A DNA stretch of 47,121 bases from Thecamonas trahens ATCC 50062 (GCF_000142905.1 NW_013657635.1:1-47121); one strand, 5' to 3'. Counted from the first letter of the stretch, positions 27,497-39,379 are shown. The notes: generated by a model not told the origin, from the letters alone. Numbers and translations are program-made.

Positions 27497-30412
27497 CAAG
27501 GCCGCGGACCTCGAGCTTGAGCGACCGCCATGCATCGGGCGTCGCCGACGCGTTGCCGTCAATCGGCCGAGAGTGCGCCACAAGGCTGGAGAGCACGTCG
27601 CGCGTCTCGGAAAAGTCGATGTTGTGCTTCCGGAAGAGCGTTGCCAGCGGCTTAAAGTCCATCAACAGACACGTCAGTGACGGCACCAGCGAGAACCCGT
27701 CGTGATTGAGCACGCAATCGCAGAACATCCGCAGCGACGTCGAGAACTGCTGCAGCGCAGACTTGCAAGCCGACGAGCCACCGTCGTCAGCCACGCATCC
27801 TCTACCGCCATTCGCGGTGCTGGTCTCAACACTGCCGCCGCCGCCGCCGCCGATATTGCCGATGTTGCCGCCTTGGGCGTTGCCTTCCATGTCTGGACGC
27901 GTCCGACGCACCCGCGAGTCTGACACTGACCGCGTCCGCTGCTTGACATGCGACGGCAGACCAAGCGAGCCACCTCTGCCCGCCCCACTCCCGCCACCGC
28001 TGCTTCCGGAGCTCTCACTCGCGGCGCGAACCTTTGCATCAGCGCCGGCATCGGCTTCGACCTCGACCTCAGCTGCATCCCCAGCATCGGCCTCAGCCAC
28101 GTCCCGAGCATCGACCTCAGCCACGTCCTCGGCGACGTCCTCAGTCACGTCCCCGACCACGTCCTCAACCCCATCATCGGCCACGTCCTCAACCCCATCC
28201 TCGGCCACGTCCTCAACCTCGTCCTCCTCGTCCTCATCATCCTCATCGTCGTCGCTCAGGTCAAACGCCGGCTCAGACTCGGGATCCAGGAACGCTGCCG
28301 ATGAAAGTGACCGCGAGTGCTGGTGTGCAACAGGCGACGCCGGACTTGGCGAGCCCTTGGTCGCTGCTGCCGCGGTGATGGCGTGCGAGATCGGGGGTGC
28401 CATCGCCGCGCTCGACAGGTCGATTGAGTCCTGAATGAACCGCCGGATCAGCACAATCCACCGATGAAGCTCCTTCTCGTCGCCGGCCTGAATGAGATAC
28501 GTCCGGTCCGGCACCGTGATTTCAAACAAGAACGTTTTCGATGCGTCCGCGTACGACGCCTTGTTCACCGTCATCGAAGGCGAGATATGGATGAGCCCGG
28601 CCGCGTCCGAAACAGACTCCTTACCTCGCGGCGGCGCCTTCTTAAAGTACAGGATCGACCGCCCCTGCATGACAAAGAACCGCCGCTTCCATGACCGCAC
28701 ACGCGCGCCCTTCTTGCGGAGCCACCCACGGACCACAAGCCGCGACCCATACATGGTCTCCTCCACGCTCTCCACCTTGGTCTCCAGCACAGAAAACCTG
28801 TCGATGATCGTAGAGACCTTGGACGACGCCCGCGAGCCTCGGACTCGGACCTCATCGCCAGCGTCGCCTTCCACGCCCCCCTCGCCGCCAGCCCCGCTCC
28901 CGGTGCTATGTTGCGCAGCTCTCGCAGACCGCTGCATCCCGGCAGACGATTCAGAGACCGACCGCCGGACCTCGCCACGCGCCACAAGCGCTAGCCGTCC
29001 CGTGCCCTGCGCCGGCGCCGAGCCTACAGGCTCAGCCACGCCATCGCTGCCCTCCGCCGCCACCGACGGAGCTGCAGCCGGTGTCTCGTCGCCGCCACTC
29101 GCACCACCGACACGTCGCGGCTTGACAGTCACCTGCTTCCCGGCCGCCGCCATTGCGCGCCGCTGCCGCCGCCGCTGCCGCCGCAGCGCCTTCTCCTGCG
29201 CCAACGGCATGTTGAACATCGCCCGGAATAGATCGCCAAAGTACGGGTGGAACTTGACCGTCGGTGGCTGGACCGACGCCAGCTCCCACATTGGCGCCAT
29301 CCATACCTCGAGGTCATCGAGCGGCACCAGCGCCGCCACCACCGCGCTCAGCCCGCTCGCGCTCGCGCCGACGCCAAGCGGGTCGTGGTTGAGCGCAGCA
29401 ACCACGTCGTCGAGCGTCCGCCGCATCGACTGCAGCCGCATTTCTTCGGCAGAGTGGATGAGCTCCAGTGCCCGTGGCAAAACCATCTGCGTTTGCGAGC
29501 CCTGCACCATGTTAAACTCCGAGACCGTCCGCAGATACGCAGCCTCGGCTTGTGCCTTTTTCGCCTGCGACTTGCGCGCCCGCTCCGCCAGCTTGGCCCG
29601 CGCCTCGGTATTCTCCGCAGACGCCAGCGTGATCTCGTCGGTCTCGGCCGCCTCGGCCCGTGCGATGTACTCGACCCGCGCGGACTGCATCGCAGCCGTC
29701 GCCTCTGCCAGCGCCTTCATCGAGTCCTTCGTCAGTGCTTTCAGCTCCTTCACCACCTTGGTCACCGCTTTGCTCACATCCTTGGACTTGGTCAGTGCGT
29801 ATTTGACCTTGGCCGTTGTTCGCTCGGCATCGCGCGCGCGCAGCGCAAGGTGCTCCATCAGGCTCGCCTCTACCTCGCGCGCCGTCACAGCCGTCACAGC
29901 CGCTCTTGCTGCAGCATCATTCTTCGCCCCAGCTCTAGCCTCGGCCTCAGCCCCGGGCGGCAGCTGCGGCAGCTTTCGCCCACTACCCGCCTCAGCCGAC
30001 CCACTAGCAGACGCACTGGCCGCGCCCTTGGCCGACGCCGCAGGCATCGCCATCAGCGTCACACTCCGCGACGAGCCCTTGCGTTGGCGGGGAGGGCGTG
30101 CAGCGCCGGGTAGTCCGAGACCGCCATGCTGGCACGGATTGAGTTCCGTGAGACGAGATTGGTCTTGCGGAGCGAGGTCACAGCCTTGGGCAGCTCGATG
30201 GCCTCCAGATCCGTAGCGGCCGCGAGTTTGTTGGGCGCCTCAACGAGCTCGGCGACTTTGGCCAACGACTTTGCATGCGATGCAAAGGTGGTGACCAGGC
30301 GATGAAGCAGCTCATTCGCCGCCTTGCAGCCTTCAATGGCCAGGCCAGCACGTACTTCAATTCGCCTGTAGCCATCATTGAGAGCCTCCACAAGAGCCAA
30401 CGATCCCGACAT
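27432..30412 (-). CDS. F-BAR and PH domain protein (one frameshift)
   Basis: The first ATG is at 30412. Residues about 1-340 look like an F-BAR domain, with long charged helices such as ELLHRLVTTFASHAKSLAKVAEL, KVKYALTKSKDVSKAV and ALELIHSAEEMRLQSMRRTLDDV. A PH domain follows at about 560-660 (VVRGWLRKKG, SWKRRFFVMQG, then a C-terminal helix ELHRWIVLIRRFIQ). After it comes an acidic repeat (VEDVAEDG/VADDG units) and a helical C terminus (about 900-993). The first 107 codons and the rest lie in different frames. One extra base in the four-base run at 30089-30092 joins them into 993 residues. F-BAR/PH proteins bind curved, phosphoinositide-containing membranes, so an endocytic or cortical role is likely. 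Confidence 0.8.
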
Positions 30413-30896
30413 GATGGAATTGAAGAGGCACAACTTTTTGCCACTTGATGAGAGCCTTTTGCCGGCACGTCACGCGCAGCCACAGCCACCAGCCACAAAC
30501 GCCGCCTTGCCCTACAGCACTGACAAGGAACACTACCGTGCCACAAAGTCAACACAAGTATGGAACACTATGTAGTCTACCACTCTACAATGTGTATTGT
30601 CTGTGGTAGCTATATACCCCTCGCTTTAGCCTCTTGTTGGACTAGCAATCCAAGCTCCTCAAGCCCCAATCCCGTGTCAGGTGTTCCGCCTTGAATCCGC
30701 CCGTTGCCAGGCCGAACGATACACGACACGTGATGATCGATACAAGGTAACACAAAAATTATTGCTCGTCCCGCTCTCGGCACTGCACACCGCGAGCAAC
30801 GACTCGTCCATCTCTATTCGGTACAGACGGAGGAGGAGGAGGGGGGGGGAGGATTGGGGGGGGGGGGGGGGGAGACGGATTTGTTTTTCTCCGCTG
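30413..30896. other. Upstream region of the F-BAR gene with G-runs
   Basis: 484 bases without a gene. 30540-30780 is AT-richer than average (TATGTAGTCTACC, TAGCTATATACCCC), plausible as the F-BAR promoter. 30831-30872 is G-rich and includes a run of exactly 17 G at 30856-30872. Confidence 0.5.
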
Positions 30897-31223
30897 GCGC
30901 GCTTTATATCTTTGCCGACATCGTCACCGGCCGGCAAGAAACCTTGCGCTCGCGCGCTTGACCTCTTTGCCGACATCGTCACCGGCCGGCAAGAAACCTT
31001 GCGCTCGCGCGCTTGACCTCTTTGCCGACATCGTCACCGGCCGGCAAGAAACCTTGCGCTCGCGCGCTTGACCTCTTTGCCGACATCGTCACCGGCCGGC
31101 AAGAAACCTTGCGCTCGCGCGCTTGACCTCTTTGCCGACATCGTCACCGGCCAGCAAGAAACCTTGCGCTCGCGCGCTTCTCTCTTGCTGAAATCTTCAC
31201 CGGCGGGAGGCCTTCTCGCGCTC
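30897..31223. repeat. 55-bp tandem repeat, five copies plus a diverged sixth
   Basis: Copies start at 30897, 30952, 31007, 31062 and 31117 with exact 55-base spacing. Each contains TTGCCGACATCGTCACCGGC and ends in CCTTGCGCTC. The first copy's left end is diverged. A sixth, more diverged copy starting at 31172 (TTGCTGAAATCTTCACCGGC) overlaps the 3' coding end of the CAP-Gly/LRR gene. Because 55 is not a multiple of three, the repeats cannot encode a periodic peptide. Confidence 0.93.
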
Positions 31224-34200
31224 GCGTCGCTCGCGCTTGGAGAAGAACGAAATGGTGACGGCGACGACATCACGGGCGGCATGGTCGAGACAGTCGAGGA
31301 TGTACGAGGTTGTGGCGTCGACCTCGAGCTTGATGAGCGACTTGTGCTGGGGTGAAGGTAGATGCGGAGCGTGTCCGAAAACTGCGACTTGAACACAGCC
31401 TTGTTTCGCTTGCCGACCTTGTAGAGGCCGAGCCGCTTGCCCTTGATCTTGAGCGCCGCGTCCTCGGTCGGGTCGGCCGGCGAGTCGCCAATGATCTTGA
31501 CGTCAAAGGCGGCCTTGTCTTGGAACAGCATGTCGCGGACGAGGTTGACCACTCTCCGCGAGATCTGGATCGGCCCGGTCTCGGCCGCCACCGGCTCGCC
31601 CACCACCCCGTCCGCACGGACCGGGGTGTACTCGACCCGGATTTTGCAGTGGTTGTCGTCCGACGTCGCCTGGTAAGACTTGCCGTCGGCCTCGGGCGTG
31701 ACCGGAACGTAGTGGACGCCGTCCGACGATTTGGACCACACGATCGACGAGCCGCCCTCGGTCCCACCCCAGTACCGCCCGTTGAGCGTAAAGAGTGTGT
31801 CATGGTACTCGGAGCCCTCAATGGTGAGATCCTCGTACCGCGGGGCCCCGGGCGCCACGCCGCACGCCTCAAACGCCACCGCTCCCGAACCATTTTCGGC
31901 CGCCACAGGCGTGAGCACACACCGCACGTCGCGCCCGACGTCGACCGCCGTCAGCGAGTAGTGGTAGTGGAGCGCAAACGGAATGCGCCGCCACACCCCA
32001 TCGCCGGCTCGCCGCTCCCACTGGAACCGGAACCGCCGCTGCAACCGCCGGTGGTGGCTGCTCTTGATCTTGAGCCGCTCGCCCTCCACCGCCTCGCCGG
32101 TAATGTGCAGCTGCTCCTGCGGCAGCTCGTCGGGTGCACACTCAAACTCGTCACCGAGCAGCTCGGATATCTCCTGCTGCGCCGCGAGTTCCTCGGCGTC
32201 GGCCTCCAATATGAGCGCCGTGTAGTTGGGCGGTGGGCCCGGTGGGACGTACGGCGCGCCCTGCGCTTGCGCCATCCGCACGTGCTCGTACTGCATCCGC
32301 CGGTAGTTGGCCATGGCCGCCATGGCCCGCGACAGCGCCCGCTTGTGGGCGTTCTTCTCCAGCCGCGCAATCCGCACGTGGTTATGGTGCAGATGCTGCG
32401 CCCGGTTGACCTCGCCGTCGCCACCATCGCCGTCGCCGCCGGCAGGCGCCGGCTCCTCCTCACCAGTGGCCGAGCCGGCCCCAGACTCGGACTCGTCGTC
32501 GTCGTCAATGTCCGACCCGTCGTCCGAGTGCACTCCGTCGGCGGTAACGTCGAGGTCGACATCGATCTTGGCCGGCCCGTCCGCACCCTCAAACGTCGCC
32601 CCGCGCGCCGCTGCAGACGCCGCCGCCGCCCGGATCTCGCGCAGCCGCGACATCATCGGCGCAAGGTCTGCCTTCATCGTCGCCAGCTCGTCGAGGTACC
32701 CTGCCACGGCAGAGTGCATTGCGCCGACGTCCAGGCCCGACGAGAGCACAACGCTCGACGCCGACGCCGACGCAGGCCGCGCGTCGTCAGCATCCTCGCC
32801 GCCAGCCTCGGTCGCCGAGCTCGCCTCGACCGACGACACCGAGCCGGCCGACGACGCCGTCGAGTCGCGCCGCGCCTGCTCCTTGAGCGCCGCCGTCACC
32901 GGGTGTGCTGCCGCTCCTCCACCGTCCTTGATCTCGAGCTTGCCGGCCTCGGCTGCCGCGCGCTGCGCCTCAGAGAGGTACGCGACCGCCCCGCCTACAA
33001 GTGGATTGCTCTCCACGTGAAGCTTGGTAAGCGCCTTGGCCGCCGCCACCCCCGGAGGCAGCGCCGTCAGTGCGTTGCCGCTCACCAGCAGCTGCGAGAA
33101 CACGCCCGAGTTGGCGCCAAGCTCGGCAGGGAGCTTCGTCAGCGCGTTGTGGCTCGCGTCGAGCCGCTGCAGCTTGCGCAGCTTGGCCACCGCCAGCGGG
33201 ATCGTGGTCAGCGCGTTGGACGCCACCTTGAGGTCTGCTAGGTTGACAAGCGCCTCAAAAAGCGCATCGGGCAGGGCCGTCAGCGCGTTGCCAGACACAT
33301 CAAGAATCCGCAGCGTCGCCGCCGCACCCCCCAGCCCGACCTCAAGTGAGGTCAGCGCATTGCTCGGCGCATACAGCATCTTGAGGGCAGGCAGCGAGCC
33401 GAGCGAGCCGGGAAGCGTCGTCAGCCGGTTGCTGCTGAGGTTGACCTTGGTCAAGCCCCCGAGGCTCGACAGGTCTTGCGGCAAGCTGCCGACGCAGTTG
33501 TCCGCAAGGTCGACAGACGCAAACGCCGCCCCGGTAGCCGGATCCTCTAGCAAGACCGAGGGAAACGAGGTGAGCGGTGCCTTGGTCACAAACGGCTTAA
33601 ATGAGAGCTCCTTGGCGCCCTTGGCCTTGACTTTGCCCACATACGCAGTCACCGCCTTGGCCGAGCCTGGCACTGTCTTGCCCGGCAGCGGCTTGAGAGC
33701 AGCGCTCTTGGCGCCGGTGCTCTTGGGCGTGCTCGATGCCGAGCTCGCCGACGCCGCTTCGGCCTGCGCCCTCTTGGCCCTCTCGGCCTCGAGCTTCTTC
33801 TTCTTCAGAAGCAGTAGCTTCTTCTTCTTCAGAATCTTGAGCTTGCGCTCTCGCTCCGCTGCCTCTGCCGCCGCTGCGTCTTCCTTGGTTGTCAGCGTCG
33901 ACCCCGAGTTGGAGACAGTCGCCTCTTCCTCAGTCGCCTGATCGCCACCACTGGCCGCCGCCGCTCCAGCCGCAGGTGCCGCCTTCACCACCAACATCGA
34001 CGTCGGCTTGGAGAACACACCATTCTTGCCCGGCTTGACACACTGGAAGTACTCCTTGCCCTTGACCGTGCCAGTGATCCGTCCCTCTACCCCCCCGCAC
34101 ACACACACACACACACACATCGAGCGCGCCCATGGTGAGTCAATTGCGGCAAGAAAAGATGCGGCGCTTGCCGACGCTCGCAAGGGAGGGGGGGGGGGGG

Positions 34201-34760
34201 GGGGATGATCGACATGCCAAGATCACACACAAGAGATAGAGAGGAATATCACCACCGAGGGAAAAGACCGTCATGGGGCACAGGTGCCGACGGAGAAGGG
34301 CTCCAAGTCGTGGAGATCAGCAAGCGGCCGACCCACAGAACGGCCCGCCACCAGCAGCTACCGACGACCAAGCGTATTTTGAAGAACCACTGCAGCACGG
34401 ACAATCATGATTCAGACCATACCAATGACATGACCATGTAGAGGAGTTCATGCGTAACATGTTGATATGTGTATGGAGGTCAATATCGGGTGGTATGGCA
34501 ATTGGTAGCAGTATAACGTAGAGGGTGTGCGGGAGGAGGGGAAGGCTTGATCAGGCGCCAGTGGGGTGCGACGCTCGTAGGGAGGGGGGGGGGGGGGCAT
34601 AGTCATAGAACGTACGCTCTTCATTGTCAACCTCGACACCAACCCATGTACCAGCTTGAAAGTCAAGCGGACCAACATAGCGAACAGTTCCAAGGCCAAT
34701 CTTTAGCTTGACTCGTGCTCCCACAGCCACAGGCTGGCCTTTGATGTCTACAGCTGCCAT
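31197..34760 (-). CDS. CAP-Gly / leucine-rich repeat / A9-repeat protein, AIR9-like (one intron, one frameshift)
   Basis: The start is the ATG at 34760. Exon 1 ends at 34616 before GTACGT; exon 2 starts at 34086 after TAG. The 529-base intron splits a CAP-Gly domain (about 10-82: VKLKIGLGTVRYVGPLDF, TWVGVEVDNEEQGRITG, KEYFQC). A Lys/Leu-rich charged helix follows, then about eight LRRs of xNALTxLP type (225-415), an acidic/Ser linker, two A9-type repeats (about 710-774 and 800-890, with YTPVRADGVVGEP) and a C-terminal domain. LRR plus A9 is the layout of plant AIR9, a microtubule-associated protein; CAP-Gly binds EEY/F tails or EB proteins. The frame breaks at 31349-31352. One extra C gives HKSLIKLEVDATTSYILD and a stop at 31197 (1011 residues). 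Uncorrected, the frame runs into the 55-bp repeats and stops at 31034. A role at microtubules is well supported. Confidence 0.82.
34188..34204 (-). repeat. 17-base poly-C (minus strand) in the CAP-Gly gene intron
   Basis: A run of 17 G on the plus strand lies within the single intron of the CAP-Gly/LRR/A9 gene. A 14-base G run at 34584-34597 sits near the donor end, and a CA/TG dinucleotide run is next to the acceptor (about 34098-34120). The intron is otherwise featureless. Confidence 0.85.
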
Positions 34761-34957
34761 TACCAAAAGTGCAGACGGCAGAGAGAGAGCGGTGGCAATG
34801 GCGGCTGGCGGCTGACGGCTGGCGGCTGGCGGCTGGCGGCTGGTGGTGGCTGGCGGCTGGCGGTTCGCGCGCCTGCTCGTGGCACTGGTCGGCCACGACG
34901 ACGCGGGCTTGCATAGCCTTTGACTTTGAGGGCGAGCTACCCAACTCAGACTGCGAC
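34761..34957. promoter_or_regulatory. Short divergent promoter region with GGCGGCT heptamer repeat
   Basis: Only 197 bases separate the start codons of the CAP-Gly/LRR/A9 gene (minus) and the LRR membrane protein gene (plus). About 34800-34863 consists of repeated GGCTGGC/GGCGGCT heptamers. The two genes probably share a bidirectional promoter. Confidence 0.55.
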
Positions 34958-37900
34958 ATGGAAGGTGGGCGAGTTCGGGGGGACAACGACTGCAACCATG
35001 AAGGGTCTGAGGGGGTAATAGAGCCTGGCAGTTCTGGCGGTGACGGGCGAGGAGGGCATGGCGAGTTTGGAGCTGATGTGGGTGATGATGCGAGTGGCCG
35101 CGGTGGTACTCGTGATGCTGATGGTGACTCGTTGGGCGAACTGGCTCGACCTGGAAAACCGCATGTGGCTGGGAATGCTGGCAATGGTGGTCGGCGACTG
35201 ATCGGCGGTGGTCGTGGTCGTGGTCGTGGTGGTCGCGGTGGTCACCGTTCTGGAGGTGGTCGTGGGGGCAACTCCTTGCTCCGCGTCAAGGCTACGGACA
35301 CAAGAGTCGTCTCGATGAACACCATGCAGGGCACGCTGTGGTCATGGCTGGCAGACGCGCGCAAGTCGTCGGCAGGCGCAAAGTCGACGCCGGATTTGAT
35401 GCTCGATGGATCGGCGCCTGAATTGGGTCACCCGATCAGGGAGATCAATGAGAGCCGGGCCGGCCAAGTTGGTAGTGGTGGAGGGAGTTCCGGCTCGCTG
35501 AGAGCCGGTTCCCCTGTGGGCCGGGGCCCTCGCCACTCGCGACATAGCTCACGGCGGCGATCGATGTCACGAACTCAGTCGCGGTCGGCACGTGTTGCTG
35601 CGGCGGTCGATGCCGTCCTTGGCCCGCTCCCGCCACGCCTCGTCGACCCTCATGTCCAGTGGGAGGTGCCGAGCCGGGACGAGCGACTCGCGGCTGCGCG
35701 CGAGCGCTCCAAGTGGGTCTCGCTCCACCGGACCGACTCGTGGTCGGACATTCTGCCGTCCGACGATGAGTCTGTGCTCTCAGACGACTCATGGTCCGAC
35801 GACGGGCTCCGATCCGGACTCTCGGATGACGGCTCGATGTCGACGTTTGGCACGCCGCGGAGCTCACGGCGGCGCGGACGCCGGCGGCGGAGCAGCTCGG
35901 CGAGCTCTGGCGGGTACGGCACAGCCCGCTGTCGGGAACGGAAAGGATTGCGCGCCGGTGGCGGCGGCGGTGGCCAGGTCTCGTCGCTCGAGTTCTCGTC
36001 CGAGGCCGACGACGGTGGCGGACCGCGAGTGGACATGTCGTTCGGCGGCTCGGGTGAGCTGGTGCGGACCCGAAGCGGGACCGGACCGCAGGGCGGACTC
36101 GACCGGATGTACGAGATGCTTGAGACGGCGCGCGAGTCCAAGCAGGCGACGCTCCACGTGCCGATCATTGGGCTCACCCGCGTCCCGGAGCGCATTGCAC
36201 GACTGACCGAGCTCGAGGAGCTGCGAATCAACTCAAACATGATGACGACGCTGCCGGCGTCGATTGGTCGGCTCGCGCGGCTGCGTGTGCTCGAGCTGCG
36301 GCAGAACCACCTGACGTCGCTCCCTCGCGAGATTGGCGACCTCAAGGCACTTGTCTCGCTTGACGTGTCGTGGAACAAGCTCGAAGTCCTCCCGGGTACC
36401 ATTGGCAAGTGCTCGCGTCTCAAAGTGCTTGTTGTTTCACACAACAAGCTGGTGCAGCTCCCGCAGGAGATCGGATTCCTTCTCGGGCTCGAGGTGCTTG
36501 CCGCCGACGACAACGAGCTCACCTCGCTCCCGCCGTCGTTTGGCTACCTCCAGCACCTGCGGACGTTTTCGGTCTCTGAGAACTCGCTGCGGTCACTCAT
36601 TCCGCAAATCGGCCTGCTAACGCAGTGTGAGTCGTACGACATTTCCCGGAACCCGACGGTGGCCTCGCTCTCAATGCCTCTGTGGTTTCTCGGCGAGCCG
36701 ATCCCGCAGAAAACGGCGTGGCTGCTCGACGGCGTCTTTGTGACCTTTGCTTTTGTGCTCTTTTTGACCGGCGGCCTCGGCGGGCGCGAGAGGGCGAGGA
36801 GCGGGCTCGCAGTTGCGCAGCTGGCGCTCACAGGCGTTCCGATCACACTCCTGTTTATCTCGGTCATTGTGGCCTCGCTCCGGGTAGCCATGCCGAGCTT
36901 CACGCCTGCGCCACGGTTGCGGGCGAGCATGACCAACGCGCTCGCGCTCTTTACGCTTGTGTGGGAGTTTATGCAGCTTGTGGCCATGTCGATTCCGGGC
37001 GTGCGGTGGCCAGGCGTGGTGGGGACGACGGTCAAGGTGTTTCTCCTGGACATTGGCGCGCTCTTTGCGCCACTGTTCTGGTGCTCAGTGGTGCTTGGGT
37101 GTGCGCTCCGGGCTGCGCTCGAGTTTCCGCGGCTCCAGTCGTTTATGCACTCTGTGGGGCTCAACATCACGCTCAATCTTTCGTCGTACCTCGCGTTTGC
37201 GTCTGCGCTCTTCTACCTCCCGATCCTGCACAATGCGCTTGGGGCGCTGGCTTGCTCGTACCTGGAGGCCGAGAGCAAGGCGCGCGATGCGCTTGTCCTC
37301 CACCGCAACCCGGATGTAGAGTGCTGGAGCGGGGCGCACTTTGTGTTTGCGCTCGGCGCCATCGGCGTCCTCCTCATCTACTACCCAATGGCTGTGCTCT
37401 CGAACCCGATTTGGCAAGAGCGCAACATGCGGCTCGACGTCCGGTTCCATCCCGACTACTTGCTTGTGGTCTCGCAGGCCAAGATGTTCTTCTCGGTGGT
37501 GACTAACTTTACCCGCGAGTCGACGACGCGGCTCTCGATTCTGCTTGTCTCGTTCCTTGCCATGACGCTCTACACGCTCTACTCGCGCCCGTCATCGTCT
37601 GTTCTCGACATCTGGCGTGGTCTCTCGTTTCTGGGCGCGTCGGGCATGGCCGGCCTCGGCCTGTGGGTCACGCACGACGACTCGGTCTCTATGTCGGTGG
37701 TGGTTGGCATTCTCGCAGCGTGGTGGGTCGTTCTCGGCGCGCTCGGCACCAGCGCTACCCTCTGGGTCTGGCACGTCCACACGCGGAGCATGAAAGCGCA
37801 GCTCTCGATGACGGGCTCGTTCTTTGGCCCGCCTACCTCGCCGGGCCTCTCGCCGGGTGGAGGCGGCGGACTCGGGCTATCGCTTGGTCCCCTGAGTCCG

Positions 37901-38134
37901 CTTGGCGACGTGGAGAACACGTCGCCATGCCTGGCGGCGGACTCGGACTCGTCGGGCTCGTCGAGCTCGTCGTCGCTCCGCGGCGGCAAGACCAGCGCCG
38001 AGCAGTCGTCGCCGACTGTGTGCCGGGTGGCGCGGCCGTCGGCGGCGCTCGATGACACGAGCTCGGGGAGCGACGGTGTGCTGGGCATGACGATGGTGTG
38101 CCGCTCGTCCCGGTCGGGCTCCAAGTCTGTGTAA
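34958..38134 (+). CDS. Leucine-rich repeat multi-pass membrane protein
   Basis: The first ATG (34958) gives 1058 residues. Residues 1-390 are disordered, Gly/Arg/Ser/Asp-rich, with an [10 protein letters not shown] stretch. About seven LRRs of the short LPxxIGxLxxLxxLxLxxN type (397-567) follow. About nine hydrophobic segments then lie between 586 and 944, for example [56 protein letters not shown] and [17 protein letters not shown]. The tail is Ser/Gly-rich. The Arg-rich N terminus without a signal peptide suggests that the LRRs face the cytosol. I do not recognise the membrane domain; a receptor, channel or transporter role is open. It converges on ETFA with 48 bases between stops. Confidence 0.8.
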   Translation: MEGGRVRGDNDCNHEGSEGVIEPGSSGGDGRGGHGEFGADVGDDASGRGGTRDADGDSLGELARPGKPHVAGNAGNGGRRLIGGGRGRGRGGRGGHRSGGGRGGNSLLRVKATDTRVVSMNTMQGTLWSWLADARKSSAGAKSTPDLMLDGSAPELGHPIREINESRAGQVGSGGGSSGSLRAGSPVGRGPRHSRHSSRRRSMSRTQSRSARVAAAVDAVLGPLPPRLVDPHVQWEVPSRDERLAAARERSKWVSLHRTDSWSDILPSDDESVLSDDSWSDDGLRSGLSDDGSMSTFGTPRSSRRRGRRRRSSSASSGGYGTARCRERKGLRAGGGGGGQVSSLEFSSEADDGGGPRVDMSFGGSGELVRTRSGTGPQGGLDRMYEMLETARESKQATLHVPIIGLTRVPERIARLTELEELRINSNMMTTLPASIGRLARLRVLELRQNHLTSLPREIGDLKALVSLDVSWNKLEVLPGTIGKCSRLKVLVVSHNKLVQLPQEIGFLLGLEVLAADDNELTSLPPSFGYLQHLRTFSVSENSLRSLIPQIGLLTQCESYDISRNPTVASLSMPLWFLGEPIPQKTAWLLDGVFVTFAFVLFLTGGLGGRERARSGLAVAQLALTGVPITLLFISVIVASLRVAMPSFTPAPRLRASMTNALALFTLVWEFMQLVAMSIPGVRWPGVVGTTVKVFLLDIGALFAPLFWCSVVLGCALRAALEFPRLQSFMHSVGLNITLNLSSYLAFASALFYLPILHNALGALACSYLEAESKARDALVLHRNPDVECWSGAHFVFALGAIGVLLIYYPMAVLSNPIWQERNMRLDVRFHPDYLLVVSQAKMFFSVVTNFTRESTTRLSILLVSFLAMTLYTLYSRPSSSVLDIWRGLSFLGASGMAGLGLWVTHDDSVSMSVVVGILAAWWVVLGALGTSATLWVWHVHTRSMKAQLSMTGSFFGPPTSPGLSPGGGGGLGLSLGPLSPLGDVENTSPCLAADSDSSGSSSSSSLRGGKTSAEQSSPTVCRVARPSAALDDTSSGSDGVLGMTMVCRSSRSGSKSV

Positions 38135-38182
38135 AAGAAGGCCAGCGGGATCCCGCAAGTGTGTTTGATGAAACGGCGTCGA

Positions 38183-38279
38183 CTAGGCGGCGGACTTGAT
38201 GGCGGCGATCTTCTCGGTGAGCTCGGGCACGATCTGGAAAAGGTCGCCCTCGAGGCCGTAGTCGGCGACGGAGAAGATG

Positions 38280-38312
<33 letters not shown>

Positions 38313-39205
38313 ACCTTGGAGTCCTTCATGCCGGCAAGGTGCTGGATGGCGCCCGAAATGCCGACGGCGATGTAGAGGTCGGGGGCGACGATGAGACCGG
38401 TCTGGCCAATCTGCAGGGCGTTGTTGACCATGCCCTCGTCGACAGCGGCGCGCGAGGCGCCCATGGCGCCGCCGAGGAGGTCGGCGAGCTTCTCAAGCAT
38501 GGCAAAGTTCTCGCCCGACTTGAGGCCGCGGCCACCCGAGACAACAACCGGCGCCGAGGCAAGGTCGGGGCGGTCCGACTGCGAGAGCTCGGCCGAGACA
38601 AACTTGACCTTGTCGGCGAGCGGGAAGTCCGGAGCGTCCATGGCGACAATGTCGGCGGAGCCGCCGTCGGCGGGCGCGGCGTCAAAGTTGGTGGCGCGGA
38701 CGGTCATGAGCTTGACCGGGTCCGAGGACTTGACGGTGGCGAGGGCGTTACCGGCGTAGATGGGGCGGACAAAGGTGTCCTCAGAGACAACCTCAACAAC
38801 CTCAGAGATAGGCTGAGCGTTGAGCAGGGCGCCGATGCGCGGGATGACGTTCTTGCCCGAGACGGTGGCGGCGGCAGCAACGGTGCCAAAGCCGTGAGCC
38901 TCGACGGCAGCGGCGGCGGCAGCGGCAAGGTTCTCAGCAATGGGGTGCTCGACCTCGGGAGCGTCGACGACAAGGACCTGTGAGACGCCATCAATGGCAG
39001 CAGCAGCATCAGCAACGGCAGAGCAGTTGGAGCCGGCGACAAGGACGGCAACAGGGTCCGAGCCAGCCACAGCAGCGGCAGCCGACACGGCGTGCCGCGT
39101 AGCCTTGGCCAGCGAAGAGTTGTCATGCTCAGCAATGACAAGAGCAGAGGCAGACCGCGCAAGACGCGGGGTAGCGCGAACAAGGTTCTGGGTCACGTTC
39201 AGCAT
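38183..39205 (-). CDS. ETFA: Electron transfer flavoprotein alpha subunit, mitochondrial
   Basis: 340 residues from the ATG at 39205, about the length of human ETFA (333). ETF takes electrons from mitochondrial acyl-CoA dehydrogenases and passes them to ETF-ubiquinone oxidoreductase. The N terminus is an Arg/Ser/Asn-rich mitochondrial presequence ([20 protein letters not shown]). The C-terminal FAD-binding domain is fully recognisable: [52 protein letters not shown] and [20 protein letters not shown]. The frame is intact and intronless. ACADSB, a direct electron donor to ETF, is encoded 22 kb away. The gene diverges from the branching enzyme, and a TATATATA element lies about 150 bases upstream. 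Confidence 0.96.
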
Positions 39206-39352
39206 GGTGGTAGAGCGGTGTTGTGTCGCGTGGGTGGTGGGAGGGGGAGGAAGAGGAGGGTGGGGGGAGGCGGGGGGAAGGGGGAGGGGAGGTGGCGGTG
39301 AGCAGAGCGAATGGGAGTGGAAGAGGTGGATTTTTCTGCTGTGGCTCGAAGA

Positions 39353-39362
39353 CTATATATAG
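39353..39362 (-). promoter_or_regulatory. TATA-like element upstream of ETFA
   Basis: The palindrome CTATATATAG lies 148 bases upstream of the ETFA ATG in an otherwise GC-rich region, the best TATA-box candidate in the window. Because it is symmetric its orientation is not fixed, but ETFA is the nearest gene. Confidence 0.45.
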
Positions 39363-39379
39363 CTCGTCCGATTGCGGCC

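Noticed and set aside
31034-31196. C-terminal extension of the CAP-Gly/LRR/A9 protein into the 55-bp repeats.
   Set aside because: It arises only because of the frameshift at 31349-31352; the corrected frame is more protein-like and stops at 31197.
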